A program made the translations under genes and the position numbers. From positions 1 through 64,000 of the forward strand of contig NZ_JBPAXY010000001.1 of the NCBI RefSeq assembly GCF_050897975.1: a stretch of DNA of 64,000 nucleotides, given 5' to 3'. Numbering within the stretch: the stretch's first letter is position 1; the number at the start of each line of letters is the position of its first letter. Shown piece by piece: positions 15,559 through 24,765 of this stretch. The stretch comes from Pseudooceanicola sp050897975 (GTDB taxonomy: Bacteria; Pseudomonadota; Alphaproteobacteria; Rhodobacterales; Rhodobacteraceae). Under the pieces are notes generated by a model. The model worked only from the letters and a program-made list of their open reading frames with translations, searched no databases and was not told the DNA's origin.

Positions 15559-17777
15559 CAGGCACCGGCCTCCTCAATGTCGGGCACCCATCCGAGAACG
15601 GTCATCGGCGCGCCGCCGTAGGGGCGGAACCGAACGAAGAGCTCATCGCAATGGCCAGAGGCGAGATCCAGCGGCGCCACCCCGGACACGGCCAGGGTAA
15701 GGTCTGCGGCCACGCTGCGCGGCACCAGGTCCAATTCCGGCCCGATCCGCTCGGGCTGGGCAAAATCTCTCTCGATCGCCTGCACCTTGCCCGCTGCAGT
15801 TCGATGCAGCATCACGCCGTTGTCCGAATGCAGACGCCGCTTACGGCCTCGGCTGTCACCATCCGGTGCGGGGGCGGTCACGTTCAGGGTGGTGAACTCG
15901 TGGGTCTCATCCAACAGACCGATGACAGCGTGGGAGACTGCGGTCTCGATGGTAAGCGCGCCGCCTGGCGGAACCGTGAGCGGCCCGTATTCACCCGCGC
16001 TCGTCCAGACATAGACCCTTTCGCCAACCAGGTGCGGCACCGGGAAGGTATCGGTCGGCTCTGCGGGCGCGAAGACGCTGGACGCGAAGAAATGGACTGC
16101 TTCGTGCAAGGGGCTTTCCCCGGCGATCACGCCCCAGGTCACGGCCTGCTCCTCGACCATCCGGACGGTCTGGCCGTCGATTTCGCGCGCCACCACCAGG
16201 GTCAGCAGGTCATTCCCAGTATCGGCGTCCGTCGTGACGGCCATGGTTTCTACCCTGCCCCCAGCGACCGGATAGCGAGCCCAGCCCAGCACATCCTCGT
16301 CCGGGTCATAGAGCATCGCCGCCAGCTCACCGTTGCCACGCAGAAGCCAGGCCAGCCGCTGTGGGGCCGATTGCCACACCAGATCCATGAAGCCGCCGAG
16401 GCCGAGGTGCTGGGAGGGCAGCGACAGCTCAAGCGGGCGCCCGCCGTCGTCCTCCAGCGAGTAGCGGATTTCCAGGACCCGACCGCCTTCCTTGGTGATG
16501 AAGATCGGGTAGGTGTAGGGGGTGATCGGGCGAACGGAATTGGCCCCGTCGGTGGCTTCGACATCGGTATCGAAGGTGGTCGGCCCGATACGCTGGCCCT
16601 GGTTGTTCGAGAAACCGCGGAACACCTCGCCCAGGGCGCCAATATAAAGGCCCCGCCCGGCGCGCGCGAGCCATTGGCCCGCGTTCAGGGAGGTCGATCC
16701 GGAAATCGTGTAGGCAAAGCTGCCGTCGGCTTCGATCGAAGGCTCGAAGTCGGCGAAGTCGCCGAGCGTGGAATACCACAATGTCCGGGGTTCCTCGGGC
16801 GTGAAGCCAGCAACCAGGCTCTGGTCGTCGATTTCCAGGTCGGCCGGATAGCCCCGGCGATCCGACCAGGCGCCCTCAGCCCAGCGATAGGTCGCATGGG
16901 TTTGAACAGGCGGCGGGAGATCCTTCAGCACCTGCGCTTCCACCGAGTTGGGGCCATTGTAGCCGGTCACCCGCACAACACCGGTGCCGTCGCTCACATA
17001 GGCCCACCGTGTCCCCTTCGTCTTGTCGACAAGCTCGGTGCCCTCTTCATGCACCGGCGCGATCGCACCCGTGTTGCTGCCCGTGATGACACGGTAGATG
17101 TTGCCTGCGTTGCGCATCAGATCTCCGAAGGCGACATCGGTATTGCTCGTCCACAGGGGGATGTCCTCGTAGCCATCGGGCTTGAGCTGGATCAGCGACC
17201 CGATCCAGTCAGGCGAAAAGATGTCGCCTGTGCCGGTGATCGTGATGTTGCCCGAGGTCCAGCTGGCGCGCATGGTCTTGGCCTCGTCCAGGTTCTGCAC
17301 CAGGAAGGGGCCGTTCACGAAGACCGCCGCCTCGATGGACCAGTCATCCAGGGCGAAGCGTGACAGCTTCTGGATCGGGATCTGCCCGTCGGCCAGGTAG
17401 ATCACGTCGGCCGACTGTACCCAGCTGAGCCGCGCGATCGCGTCCTCGTCGTAGGGCACCGCCAGTTCGAAGGGCACCCCGCCAACCTCGATCAGGGCGC
17501 CGTAGCGCCAGACGCGCATGTAGCCGTCGGTGAATTCCAGTGTCAGGGCGTCGTTGACCGCGAACTCGAAAGGAATAAGCCGCGCCTTGGCATTGTTCCG
17601 GGTCGTGCCGCGGAAGATCGTACCGGGCGCCCGGGTCACGCCCCCCTGTCGCAGCGGCAAATAGCCGACACAGCTCCGCAAGCCGGTCTGAAAGCGCTGA
17701 TAGTCCGTCCGCGCGTGAAGCAACGGCGAGATCTCCCCGGACGAGAAGGCAACCTGGGGCGGGCGGGCGCGGCTCAT
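15558..17777 (-). CDS. tail tubular protein B (nozzle), gp12-like
   Basis: A 739-residue beta-rich protein. The N-terminus (FSSGEISPLLHARTDYQRFQ, followed by LPLRQGGVTRAPGT) is the signature of podovirus tail-nozzle proteins of the gp12 type, and the length fits. It follows the tail tube A gene with a 4-bp overlap and would form the distal part of the short tail. Confidence 0.88.
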   Translation of the reverse strand: MSRARPPQVAFSSGEISPLLHARTDYQRFQTGLRSCVGYLPLRQGGVTRAPGTIFRGTTRNNAKARLIPFEFAVNDALTLEFTDGYMRVWRYGALIEVGGVPFELAVPYDEDAIARLSWVQSADVIYLADGQIPIQKLSRFALDDWSIEAAVFVNGPFLVQNLDEAKTMRASWTSGNITITGTGDIFSPDWIGSLIQLKPDGYEDIPLWTSNTDVAFGDLMRNAGNIYRVITGSNTGAIAPVHEEGTELVDKTKGTRWAYVSDGTGVVRVTGYNGPNSVEAQVLKDLPPPVQTHATYRWAEGAWSDRRGYPADLEIDDQSLVAGFTPEEPRTLWYSTLGDFADFEPSIEADGSFAYTISGSTSLNAGQWLARAGRGLYIGALGEVFRGFSNNQGQRIGPTTFDTDVEATDGANSVRPITPYTYPIFITKEGGRVLEIRYSLEDDGGRPLELSLPSQHLGLGGFMDLVWQSAPQRLAWLLRGNGELAAMLYDPDEDVLGWARYPVAGGRVETMAVTTDADTGNDLLTLVVAREIDGQTVRMVEEQAVTWGVIAGESPLHEAVHFFASSVFAPAEPTDTFPVPHLVGERVYVWTSAGEYGPLTVPPGGALTIETAVSHAVIGLLDETHEFTTLNVTAPAPDGDSRGRKRRLHSDNGVMLHRTAAGKVQAIERDFAQPERIGPELDLVPRSVAADLTLAVSGVAPLDLASGHCDELFVRFRPYGGAPMTVLGWVPDIEEAGA

Positions 17778-18370
17778 CGGGTGGCCTCCGTCGCCCAGTC
17801 ACCCGTCGAGGGTTGACCGTTCCAGCGCCGCGGACTGGCTGTGCGCGCATCATGGCTTGAGGCCCGCTCCAGGGCTTCGCGCCCCTCAAGCGCAAGGGTT
17901 TCCCGCTTGGTTCGCGAGCCGACGTAGAGGGGTGCCAGAAGGATGGCCAGGTGATAGGCAACCGCCGTTCGGAACAGACCCGGCAGCGCCTTCTCATTCT
18001 CGATGACCCGGGTGTAGCGGATCAGCAATTGGCCGGTGGCATCGGTGCGTAGAAGATCCTCATCGACACGCCAGGTCACCCCATCGGACACCCAGTGCAG
18101 GCGCACGATGTCGCCCGGCAGGCGATAGGCCGTAGGCAGCAGCGGATCCGCCGCGATGCCAGCAGGCAAGGTTCCCACTGGCGGCAAGGCGACCAGGCGC
18201 CGCGCAAAGCTCCAGTCTTCCTCTTCGAGGCATATCCGGAGCGCCTCGGGATATTGCTCCGCAGCCGCCTGGGCCTGAGGGCTGTCATCCGCATAGGAGC
18301 TCAGGGGCGACAGCTCCATGAACCGAAAGGCCTGCTGGGCGATGGTCGAGGTGGCGAGCGGCGTAGTCAC
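17774..18370 (-). CDS. tail tubular protein A (head-tail adaptor), gp11-like
   Basis: A 198-residue protein with the gp11-like pattern: an N-terminal helix, the segment RICLEEEDWSFARR, and a middle YRLPGDIVRLHWV stretch. Gene order (capsid, adaptor, nozzle) is that of T7-like phages. It would connect the portal with the nozzle. Confidence 0.85.
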   Translation of the reverse strand: MTTPLATSTIAQQAFRFMELSPLSSYADDSPQAQAAAEQYPEALRICLEEEDWSFARRLVALPPVGTLPAGIAADPLLPTAYRLPGDIVRLHWVSDGVTWRVDEDLLRTDATGQLLIRYTRVIENEKALPGLFRTAVAYHLAILLAPLYVGSRTKRETLALEGREALERASSHDARTASPRRWNGQPSTGDWATEATR

Positions 18371-18422
18371 GAAAGCCTCCGGAGCGTCGAAGGGACAGGC
18401 CTGGCTGCCTGCCCCGCTCGGA

Positions 18423-18884
18423 TCAGGACATCAGATAGTGGAAAGCGAAGGGCATGTTGCCCGCGCCCGCCGCGTCGGCCTCGGCATGTTTCCAGATCCC
18501 GATCATGCCGCTCTTCGGCGGCTCGGCGAGGCCCAGGACCTCCCACAGGGGCTTGCCGTGGTTGGCGTCACCTTGAGCGATCGGCGTCACGGTGTTTTCG
18601 GTTGCCTTGGTCTGGTCAACCAGGGCGTCGGTGTCGGTCTCGGTGCCGATCACGATCTGGGCGAAGCCGTCGTTCTCGACATCGAAGAAGGTCGCGGGCA
18701 GCAGAATGGCCTCTGCCGGAAGGTCGGCCAGGTGGTATTTCGAGCCGTTGCTGTCCGTGGCCAGGTTGGCCAGGGTGCCCATGGCGACGACGACGCGACC
18801 GCGTGCCCGTTGCGGGTCGGCCGGCACGCTGCCGCTGATCATGGGATCGTGGATGAGATCGGATTTTCCGGTGACTGCGGCCAT
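18423..18884 (-). CDS. capsid-associated (decoration/structural) protein, putative
   Basis: A 153-residue protein that I do not recognise by motif. It is directly downstream of the major capsid gene, separated by a hairpin, and upstream of the tail adaptor, where head decoration or minor capsid proteins are usually encoded. Composition is balanced and beta-rich with no TM segment. Structural role inferred from position only. Confidence 0.55.
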   Translation of the reverse strand: MAAVTGKSDLIHDPMISGSVPADPQRARGRVVVAMGTLANLATDSNGSKYHLADLPAEAILLPATFFDVENDGFAQIVIGTETDTDALVDQTKATENTVTPIAQGDANHGKPLWEVLGLAEPPKSGMIGIWKHAEADAAGAGNMPFAFHYLMS

Positions 18885-18922
18885 GTCTGGGCCTCCATAT
18901 CATCATGTTCGAAAGGAAAGGC

Positions 18923-18939
18923 GGGCCGGTCACCGGCCC
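18923..18939 (-). terminator. hairpin after the major capsid gene
   Basis: Perfect 8-bp arms (GGGCCGGT / ACCGGCCC) around one base, followed on the minus strand by GCCTTTCC. It lies between the capsid stop (18955) and the next gene (18884), as the T7 terminator does behind gene 10. It may reduce readthrough so that capsid mRNA exceeds tail mRNA. Confidence 0.5.
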
Positions 18940-18954
18940 ACCAGACGCGGCCGA

Positions 18955-19899
18955 TCAGGCCTCGAGGCAGCGGATGACCCGCACGCCCTGGTCCTCGATC
19001 CGGCCCGCGGCCGGATAGGCGTCGACCAAGCACTGCGGCAGGTTCCGCTTCGAGCTGTCGTTGAACAGGTCGCCCTCGACGTCCTGCCACATGCCGCAGA
19101 CGATGTTCGCCTTGGTCCAGAGCGGCACCAGGCGGTAGCCGTTGCTGTCCTTCGGCAGGCGGTTGGTGAAGATCCAGTTGATCCCCAGAAGCGAGCCGGG
19201 CTTGCCGTTGCGGATCTGCTCGACGTCGAAGGGGTTCAGGTTCTTCCCGGTCTCGAAGGCCAGCTTCAGGAGGTCGGTCTTCTGCTTGGGCGTGATCAGG
19301 CCGTAGACCTCGTCATCGGCCTCCATCCCGAAGTCCTCGAGCTCCATGCTCTCGGTGGCGAAGCGCATCTTGTTGAGGGTGAGCCCGGCTGCGGCGTCTT
19401 CGTCCTGGTTCACGGCGACGAAGTTGCCCACCGGTAGGCTCTTCTGGCTGCTCGGCGTCTTGCCTTCGTGAACGGCGCCCAGAATACCGCCGCCCGAAAC
19501 CTCGTAGCTGCCGTCGGACTTCTTGCGCACACCGAGGATCCGGTCGAACACCCCACGCTCGACTGCCTTGGTGTGCGTGGTCACCAGCACCGAGGTCGGA
19601 TCCTGGGACTGGTCGAACTTTTCCTCTTTGGTGATCAGCTGGCCGCTCTGGATGACGGTCGGCCGCACAAGCCAGCGCCGGATGCGTTTCGGCGGGTTCT
19701 CGGGGTTGCGCTGCGAATAGTCCTCGCCTTCCTGGTAATCGACCTTGTCGACCAGGTCGGCCATGTCCTGCGCCTCTCCGGAGGCCGGAACCACGGTGAC
19801 GGCATTGCGCAGCGGGTTCAGCATCTGCTGCGCGACCATGCGGACGTTGTTCTGGTAGTTGAGACGATGATGCGCCTCGACGTTCTGACGGTAGGACAT
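18955..19899 (-). CDS. major capsid protein
   Basis: A 314-residue protein starting MSYRQNVEAHHRLNYQNNV, of the podovirus capsid family (Phage_capsid_2-like), with HK97-type length and position behind the scaffold gene. The start at 19899 is chosen because a strong GAGGGG lies just upstream and because it begins with the conserved N-terminal helix; the frame stays open upstream without a good start. The gene sits between two terminator-like hairpins and therefore appears to form its own transcription unit. Confidence 0.85.
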   Translation of the reverse strand: MSYRQNVEAHHRLNYQNNVRMVAQQMLNPLRNAVTVVPASGEAQDMADLVDKVDYQEGEDYSQRNPENPPKRIRRWLVRPTVIQSGQLITKEEKFDQSQDPTSVLVTTHTKAVERGVFDRILGVRKKSDGSYEVSGGGILGAVHEGKTPSSQKSLPVGNFVAVNQDEDAAAGLTLNKMRFATESMELEDFGMEADDEVYGLITPKQKTDLLKLAFETGKNLNPFDVEQIRNGKPGSLLGINWIFTNRLPKDSNGYRLVPLWTKANIVCGMWQDVEGDLFNDSSKRNLPQCLVDAYPAAGRIEDQGVRVIRCLEA

Positions 19900-20083
19900 A
19901 CCTGCCCCTCTCGAAAAATCAGCGATGTTGGTGAGATTTCGGAGGGGTCGCCCGGCAAATCCGGACCCGTCCTGGCGGTCACGCCCGCCTGGGGCGCCCG
20001 GCATTGTCCGGGATCAGACGGACCCCGTGGGGTCACCCGTCATTGGAAATGATCCGAACCACAAAACCTGCCTCAAGTCAACG

Positions 20084-20108
20084 AAAAAGGGGCACATGAA
20101 GTGCCCCC
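20084..20108 (-). terminator. rho-independent terminator between scaffold and capsid genes
   Basis: On the minus strand a GGGGCAC stem, five-base loop and GTGCCCC are followed immediately by TTTTT. It is located 25 bp after the scaffold gene stop. A TTGACT sequence just beyond it could be the -35 box of a capsid promoter, although no good -10 box follows. Confidence 0.82.
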
Positions 20109-20132
20109 TACATCGTCTCTCCAGCGTGATCG

Positions 20133-21176
20133 TCAGCCCGCCGCCAACTTCGTCAGCCGCTCGATCTCGGGACGCAGCCGCTTGATCGTGGCCTGATCCT
20201 TCTTGGCGATGGCCTCGTAATAGTCCCCGCCGGGGCTCTGCATCTGCTCCAGCTTCTGCCGCGCCTCAGCCGGGGTGGTGCTGAGTTCCAGCGCACCCCG
20301 ACCGGCGCCCAGGCCATCCATGGTGTCCTCGCCCATCATGTCGCCGATCGCCGCGAAAAGCTTGATGACCCCGGCATCGCCGGTTTTCGGCGCCAGCGCC
20401 TGGGAAATGCCGCTCATGGCCTCGGGCGACAGACCGGCCTTTTCCGCCAGCACGGCGGCAGCCTGCTTCGCCTGCGTCAGCTTCACCGGCATCTGGGCGC
20501 CCCAGTCCTGCTCAAGCGTCGCCATCATCTGCTGGTTGGCCTGCTCCAGCTGCTCACCGGCCATCTGATCGAGCTGGCCAACCTTGCCCGCGTAGAGCTC
20601 GATCATCCGGTTCAGGGCCTTGCCGCTCAGCCCCTCTTCATGCGCGATGGTCCGGGCCGCGGCCTCGAGATCCTTGTCCCAATCTGCGCCCTCGGGCCAG
20701 CTTTCGGGCCGGGCCACCTCGTAGCCATCCGGCGCCTCGGGGATCCCGAACACCTGGCCGTTCTGGCGCATCCATTCCGACACGTCCTGGCCGTCCTTCG
20801 GCTTCTGGAGCAGTTGATCGGCGCTCACGCCTAGGCGCTTCTTCGCCGCGACCTCCATCCCGTTCAGACGCTGGACTGCCTCCAGCGGGTCCTCGGTGGT
20901 CAGGCCCAGTGCCGTGAGGTTCCGGCGCTCATCATCGCTGAAGCGCTTGTCCTCCCACCACTTTGCGGTGCCGCCTTCACCAGCGCCCGAGCCAGCGGCG
21001 CCTGCGCCAGCCCCGGCGCCTTCGCCAGCGCCGGCGCCTTCACCGCCAGCTGCGGCCGCACCGTTCTCTCCAGCGCCACCGCCTTCGCCGCCGCCCGCGC
21101 CGTTGCCGCCCTCATCTTCGGGCCCGCGCAGCAGCCGGGTGCGGAAATCAATCGTGGTCATCATCCAGGTATTCAT
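20133..21176 (-). CDS. scaffolding protein
   Basis: A 347-residue acidic, helical protein directly upstream of the capsid gene. Residues 20-75 are a low-complexity Gly/Ala/Glu tract; the rest is amphipathic helix ending in a basic C-terminal segment (KKDQATIKRLRPEIERL), as in scaffolds that bind capsid through their C-terminus. The ATG at 21176 has GGAG seven bases upstream; a second ATG lies at 21161. Confidence 0.8.
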   Translation of the reverse strand: MNTWMMTTIDFRTRLLRGPEDEGGNGAGGGEGGGAGENGAAAAGGEGAGAGEGAGAGAGAAGSGAGEGGTAKWWEDKRFSDDERRNLTALGLTTEDPLEAVQRLNGMEVAAKKRLGVSADQLLQKPKDGQDVSEWMRQNGQVFGIPEAPDGYEVARPESWPEGADWDKDLEAAARTIAHEEGLSGKALNRMIELYAGKVGQLDQMAGEQLEQANQQMMATLEQDWGAQMPVKLTQAKQAAAVLAEKAGLSPEAMSGISQALAPKTGDAGVIKLFAAIGDMMGEDTMDGLGAGRGALELSTTPAEARQKLEQMQSPGGDYYEAIAKKDQATIKRLRPEIERLTKLAAG

Positions 21177-21483
21177 CTTGAGGCTCCATCATCAGGGTGT
21201 TGAGGTCTTCGATCGACACGCCCATCAGGGCGAGAAGCTTGACGGCCATGGCGCGCTCGCCGCGTTCCTGGGCCATTCTGATTGGATCAATCGGATCCGG
21301 TTGCACCACGCCCTGCACAAGGCGCTCGGGCGGCAGCGTCAGCAGACCGGAAAACTCGACAAGGTCGGCCGCCAGCCTCGGATCCGCGCGATAGGCCCTG
21401 GCCCATCGACGGCCCCTCTCGGCGGCCTCCCTTCGATTGTTCCGAAACTGGAACATGAGAATTTGCAGACGGTTGAAGATCAT
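21148..21483 (-). CDS. small conserved podovirus protein (Bbp19-like)
   Basis: A 111-residue protein with a basic N-terminal helix (FRNNRREAAERGRRWARAY), a leucine-rich middle and an acidic C-terminus (EYLDDDHD). This resembles Bbp19-like proteins encoded between portal and scaffold in temperate podoviruses. Function unknown. It overlaps both neighbouring genes. Confidence 0.55.
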   Translation of the reverse strand: MIFNRLQILMFQFRNNRREAAERGRRWARAYRADPRLAADLVEFSGLLTLPPERLVQGVVQPDPIDPIRMAQERGERAMAVKLLALMGVSIEDLNTLMMEPQDEYLDDDHD

Positions 21484-21833
21484 GCGGACATATCCTTGGC
21501 CGAGCGCGCGACGTCGTTGGCCAGGCGAGACGCCAGCCCACAGTAGGAGCGCGATGCTTCGATCACCGCCAGGATCGGCTCGTCTAGATCCGGGCGGCGG
21601 TCCGGCAGGGCCGCCTCCAGCAAGTGCAGCAACGCGCCATGAAGGCCCCGCGCTGTGGACAGCGCATCGGCGATTTCTTCAGCGCGATCGAAGGTTTTCT
21701 GGGAAAGATCTGTCACGGTTTGTCTCCTCCGTCTTGCCACCACCCGGGCGCGCAGCGGAGTGACGCCAATGGGCGCCACCATGACCAGATGCGGGAGATT
21801 TTCCGACGCTGACGCAGGGTTAAGCTCCACCAT
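21480..21833 (-). CDS. hypothetical phage protein after the portal gene
   Basis: A 117-residue helical protein of unknown function between portal and the Bbp19-like gene. Two starts are possible: the ATG at 21833, or a GTG at 21830 that is better spaced from the upstream GGGAGG. Both overlap the end of the portal gene. The longer upstream extension is a frame shadow of the portal gene. Confidence 0.55.
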   Translation of the reverse strand: MVELNPASASENLPHLVMVAPIGVTPLRARVVARRRRQTVTDLSQKTFDRAEEIADALSTARGLHGALLHLLEAALPDRRPDLDEPILAVIEASRSYCGLASRLANDVARSAKDMSA

Positions 21834-23460
21834 TACCTCCCTGCCCCATGGCCGAGGCCAGATCACGGACCACGCCGCCGCCGGCCTGAGCGGTCTGCAT
21901 CGCCTGTTGCAGCTGTTGCTGTTGCGCGCGGCCCTGGGCGATCTGGTCCGCTTGCTCACGCGACCGCAGGATTTTTGCGGGCAGGGTCGGACTGGCATCG
22001 TGCAGAGCCTCGGTGACCCCGTCCGGATCCATCCGGTCGATGTAGCGCGGGTCGAGCTGCGCGAGCGGTCCGAGATCGTTCAGGAACTGACGGATCGCCT
22101 GTCCCTCGCGAGCTCGAAGCGCCATGGTTGCCTGGCTCTGGTAGCGCACCTGAAGTGGCAGCCCCGCCGCCTCTGACGGCGGAGGCGGAATTTGCCCCGC
22201 GCGCCAGAGCATCCGGAACCGCCGCTCGATCTTGCGGGCGCCGTATTCCTCCATGATCCGGTCGGCGTGCGGGGCCCAGTTTCGCAGGCGCGCCTCTTCC
22301 ATGATCATGCTTTCCTCGCTGGTGATCCCGGTACGACCGGACAGCGACATGATCGCGTAGTGATAGGCCTCCTTGATCGCCTCGACCTTGGCCCGTTTCT
22401 CCTCGATCGTCAGCCCGATGTTCGGGTTGCTGGTCATGTTCTTCACCAGCTCCTGACCGCGCATGTTCACGCCGCCGTAGATCATTTCCCCGGGCCGCAC
22501 GACACCGTCCAGAGGGATCGCATCGCGGTCGGGCGCCAGCTTGACCGGATCTGCGGCGAACTGCGCTGCCCGCAGCGTCGCGGCCTCCATCTGGTGGACC
22601 ATCCGGGCGCTGGCCAGGCTGATGAAGCCCGGCCCTGTGCCGTAGGTGTGCCCGCTGTCAACGTCCCAGCGAGGGAAATAGACCGGCATCTCCCCATAGC
22701 CACCAACCTTCACCAAGGCCCGCCCCTCTTCGCAGGCCGTGATGGATAGGAAGGGCTTGCCACGATGGCCGAGCTTGCCTGGCACAAAGTTGTCGTTAGG
22801 CCGAATGTGCCGGTAGAACGTGATCCGACCGCTGTCGCCCTTCGCCGCCGCCTCGGTTACCCGATCCGGCAGGTTGTCCGGGCCGAATTCGCGCACGGCT
22901 GCCCGAGGCGTCAGCGAGAACTTCCGCACCATTTCGTTGACACGGCCGTGGGCGTCGATGTCCACCACGACCTCGGCCAGCGACATGGTGACGTCGACGA
23001 ACTTCCGCTTCCCGGTGTCCAACTCGTCATAGCCAGCGGCATTCCCGAAGGCCGCGATGTCGGAATAGGCTTGGAAGGTCGCGCTGTAGAAGGGCGATAC
23101 CGTCGGAGCCAGGCTTTGGAGGACGCGCCGCGTGGCCAGGTCGTTCCATTCGGCCATCGGTTTCCAGGCGTTCAGCTCCGGATCGGGGGTTTCCAGCCCG
23201 GCCCAGCGGTTCGCCGGATTGGTGATCGAGGCGTAGATCCCGGAGGCGAAGCTGGACTGGGCCATGATCGGCTCGGAAGAGAGCGGCTTTTCAAGATCCC
23301 GCGTTTCGGGCCGGTTCATGGAGAAGCCACCACGCTGCGGGCGGATCAGCCGCGCGATGTCTTCCCAGTCGGGCTCATGAAACGCCCGGGTGGATTTCAG
23401 CTCATCCCAGCGGCGGATCGCTTCCTCTGCCACGGGATGATCGAGGACCGCGCGGCTCAT
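21820..23460 (-). CDS. portal protein (head-tail connector)
   Basis: A 546-residue protein of the podovirus head-tail connector family. Residues 1-60 include the typical DWEDIARLIRP segment, and QSSFASGIYASITNPANRWAG is the family signature. The C-terminus is glutamine- and glycine-rich. It forms the dodecameric ring through which DNA is packaged. The gene follows a 62-codon gene with a 4-bp overlap. Confidence 0.9.
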   Translation of the reverse strand: MSRAVLDHPVAEEAIRRWDELKSTRAFHEPDWEDIARLIRPQRGGFSMNRPETRDLEKPLSSEPIMAQSSFASGIYASITNPANRWAGLETPDPELNAWKPMAEWNDLATRRVLQSLAPTVSPFYSATFQAYSDIAAFGNAAGYDELDTGKRKFVDVTMSLAEVVVDIDAHGRVNEMVRKFSLTPRAAVREFGPDNLPDRVTEAAAKGDSGRITFYRHIRPNDNFVPGKLGHRGKPFLSITACEEGRALVKVGGYGEMPVYFPRWDVDSGHTYGTGPGFISLASARMVHQMEAATLRAAQFAADPVKLAPDRDAIPLDGVVRPGEMIYGGVNMRGQELVKNMTSNPNIGLTIEEKRAKVEAIKEAYHYAIMSLSGRTGITSEESMIMEEARLRNWAPHADRIMEEYGARKIERRFRMLWRAGQIPPPPSEAAGLPLQVRYQSQATMALRAREGQAIRQFLNDLGPLAQLDPRYIDRMDPDGVTEALHDASPTLPAKILRSREQADQIAQGRAQQQQLQQAMQTAQAGGGVVRDLASAMGQGGNGGA

Positions 23461-23645
23461 GCCGGCCGCCCCAGCTGACCCGTCGACGGGATGCCCATGG
23501 CGCTGGTCAGCACGTTCGCGGCTGCGCCGGACCGCCGCTTACGCAGACGGGCCTCGATATCTGCGGTCTGATTGGCTTCACGGTTGTCCGTGCTGGCCAC
23601 GATGGGGGCGGCGGGGGTCGGGATCTTCGGTTTACCGATGCACAT
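23457..23645 (-). CDS. small conserved phage protein upstream of portal
   Basis: A 62-residue protein with the recurrent sequence REANQTADIEARLRKRRSGA and a C-terminal GIPSTGQLG, found in front of portal genes in many temperate podoviruses. AGGAG six to seven bases before the ATG at 23645 supports this start. Function unknown, presumably head assembly. Confidence 0.7.
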   Translation of the reverse strand: MCIGKPKIPTPAAPIVASTDNREANQTADIEARLRKRRSGAAANVLTSAMGIPSTGQLGRPA

Positions 23646-23646
23646 T

Positions 23647-24165
23647 TCAGGTCTCCTGATCAGAGGGTGAGGCGATCCAGGCGAATTGTTCGAAAGCCAC
23701 CTGGCCCTGGCCACCAAAGCCGGGCATGTGGCATTCGTGATGGAAACCGCAGCCTTCCAGGAAGCTGCGAGCGGAGGGATGATCGGTCCAGGATCGCGCC
23801 TCGATGCGCCTGATCCCGAGCTCTTCGCAGAAGCCGGGCAACCGGCGCCGGATCAGCACAGCGGCTTCGGCCAGAGAACGGCGGAACCGCCCGTGATCCC
23901 GGGCCAGAAGGGCGGCCTGAGCCACGCGAGCCTGGCCCGTGTGGCATAGAGTCAGAACCGCGAACGGGACCCCCGCCGGGCCGGGTTTTGTTGCCAGCAC
24001 CAGCGAAAGCACCTGCGCCCCCTGCATCGCACACCAATCCGCGAAAAGCCGCAGATGGTTGACCGCGGCACCACGCACCAGTTCGGCCTCCATGTGGTCC
24101 ATCGGATCCAGGAAACGGAACACCTGCAGGGCTTCGGTCTCATTGAAGGGGCGCAGGTCGATCAT
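23647..24165 (-). CDS. GNAT-fold-like phage protein
   Basis: A 172-residue protein with a GNAT-like arrangement: a central beta-strand segment followed by an arginine-rich helix, then IRRIEARSWTDHPSARSFLEGCGF, which resembles the C-terminal part of the acetyltransferase fold. Similar proteins are encoded between terminase and portal in T7-like temperate phages. The substrate is unknown and activity is unproven. Confidence 0.6.
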   Translation of the reverse strand: MIDLRPFNETEALQVFRFLDPMDHMEAELVRGAAVNHLRLFADWCAMQGAQVLSLVLATKPGPAGVPFAVLTLCHTGQARVAQAALLARDHGRFRRSLAEAAVLIRRRLPGFCEELGIRRIEARSWTDHPSARSFLEGCGFHHECHMPGFGGQGQVAFEQFAWIASPSDQET

Positions 24166-24461
24166 GCAGGCGCACCTTCGTCTACCGGCTCGTAGGTGAC
24201 GGCGAAGATGTCCGGCTTGCAGGGATAGTACTCCCCCTTCACGCCACGAATGATCCAGTCACCCGGGGTCGCATCCATTTCCCCCTCGAGGGTAGGAATG
24301 ACCAATCGGAATTCCCCACCATCCTTTTGCCGTTGCCACCAGCCCTTGGGGAGAGCAAAGGGCGCGAGATCCGGCTGAACCCAGAGCGCGATATCGCGGG
24401 TGTTGTCGCCCGTGTAGCGCCGGGCCTCGATCTCGACAGGCTTCTTGCGAAATCGGGGCAT
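24162..24461 (-). CDS. conserved phage protein with PGDWIIRGVKGEYYPCKPDIF motif family
   Basis: A 99-residue protein of a small family widespread in phages and prophages, recognised by the C-terminal GDWIIRGVKGEYYPCKPDIF motif and an N-terminal KPVEIEARRY. Role unknown. It overlaps both neighbours by a few bases within the terminase-portal gene string. Confidence 0.65.
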   Translation of the reverse strand: MPRFRKKPVEIEARRYTGDNTRDIALWVQPDLAPFALPKGWWQRQKDGGEFRLVIPTLEGEMDATPGDWIIRGVKGEYYPCKPDIFAVTYEPVDEGAPA

Positions 24462-24760
24462 TACGCAGCGCCCCCTTCCTTGAGGAGCGCGCGGCGGGCC
24501 GCGTTGGCCCAGTTGCGCAGCGCTTCATCCTTGTCGGAGCCGGTTGCATCGACGCCCAGCATCTTGGCCTTCACCCGGCCACGATGGCGGCCGAACATCA
24601 GCCCGCTTTCGGTCTGAAGCCGGGCCATCAGGTCCGCGAAGCCCGCCTTGCCGGACAGGTCCGTCACCTCCCGTGCGGTTTGCTGGAGGGTTACCGTGTC
24701 CAGGGTGGGGCCTGTCTCGGCAGTTTCGGCCGAGGAGGCTTTTTTGCTCTTCGTCGTCAT
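24461..24760 (-). CDS. hypothetical phage protein after the large terminase gene
   Basis: A 99-residue protein with a lysine- and alanine-rich N-terminus and a helical C-terminal half. The start at 24760 follows AAGGTG and lies just inside the terminase stop region. An upstream in-frame ATG (24796) would overlap the terminase more. Function not recognised. Confidence 0.55.
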   Translation of the reverse strand: MTTKSKKASSAETAETGPTLDTVTLQQTAREVTDLSGKAGFADLMARLQTESGLMFGRHRGRVKAKMLGVDATGSDKDEALRNWANAARRALLKEGGAA

Positions 24761-24765
24761 CGTGA

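Noticed and set aside
20960..21120. GCC/GGC-rich tract in the scaffold gene as a possible mobile or regulatory repeat
   Set aside because: It stays in frame and encodes a low-complexity Gly/Ala/Glu linker, normal for scaffold N-termini in high-GC phages.
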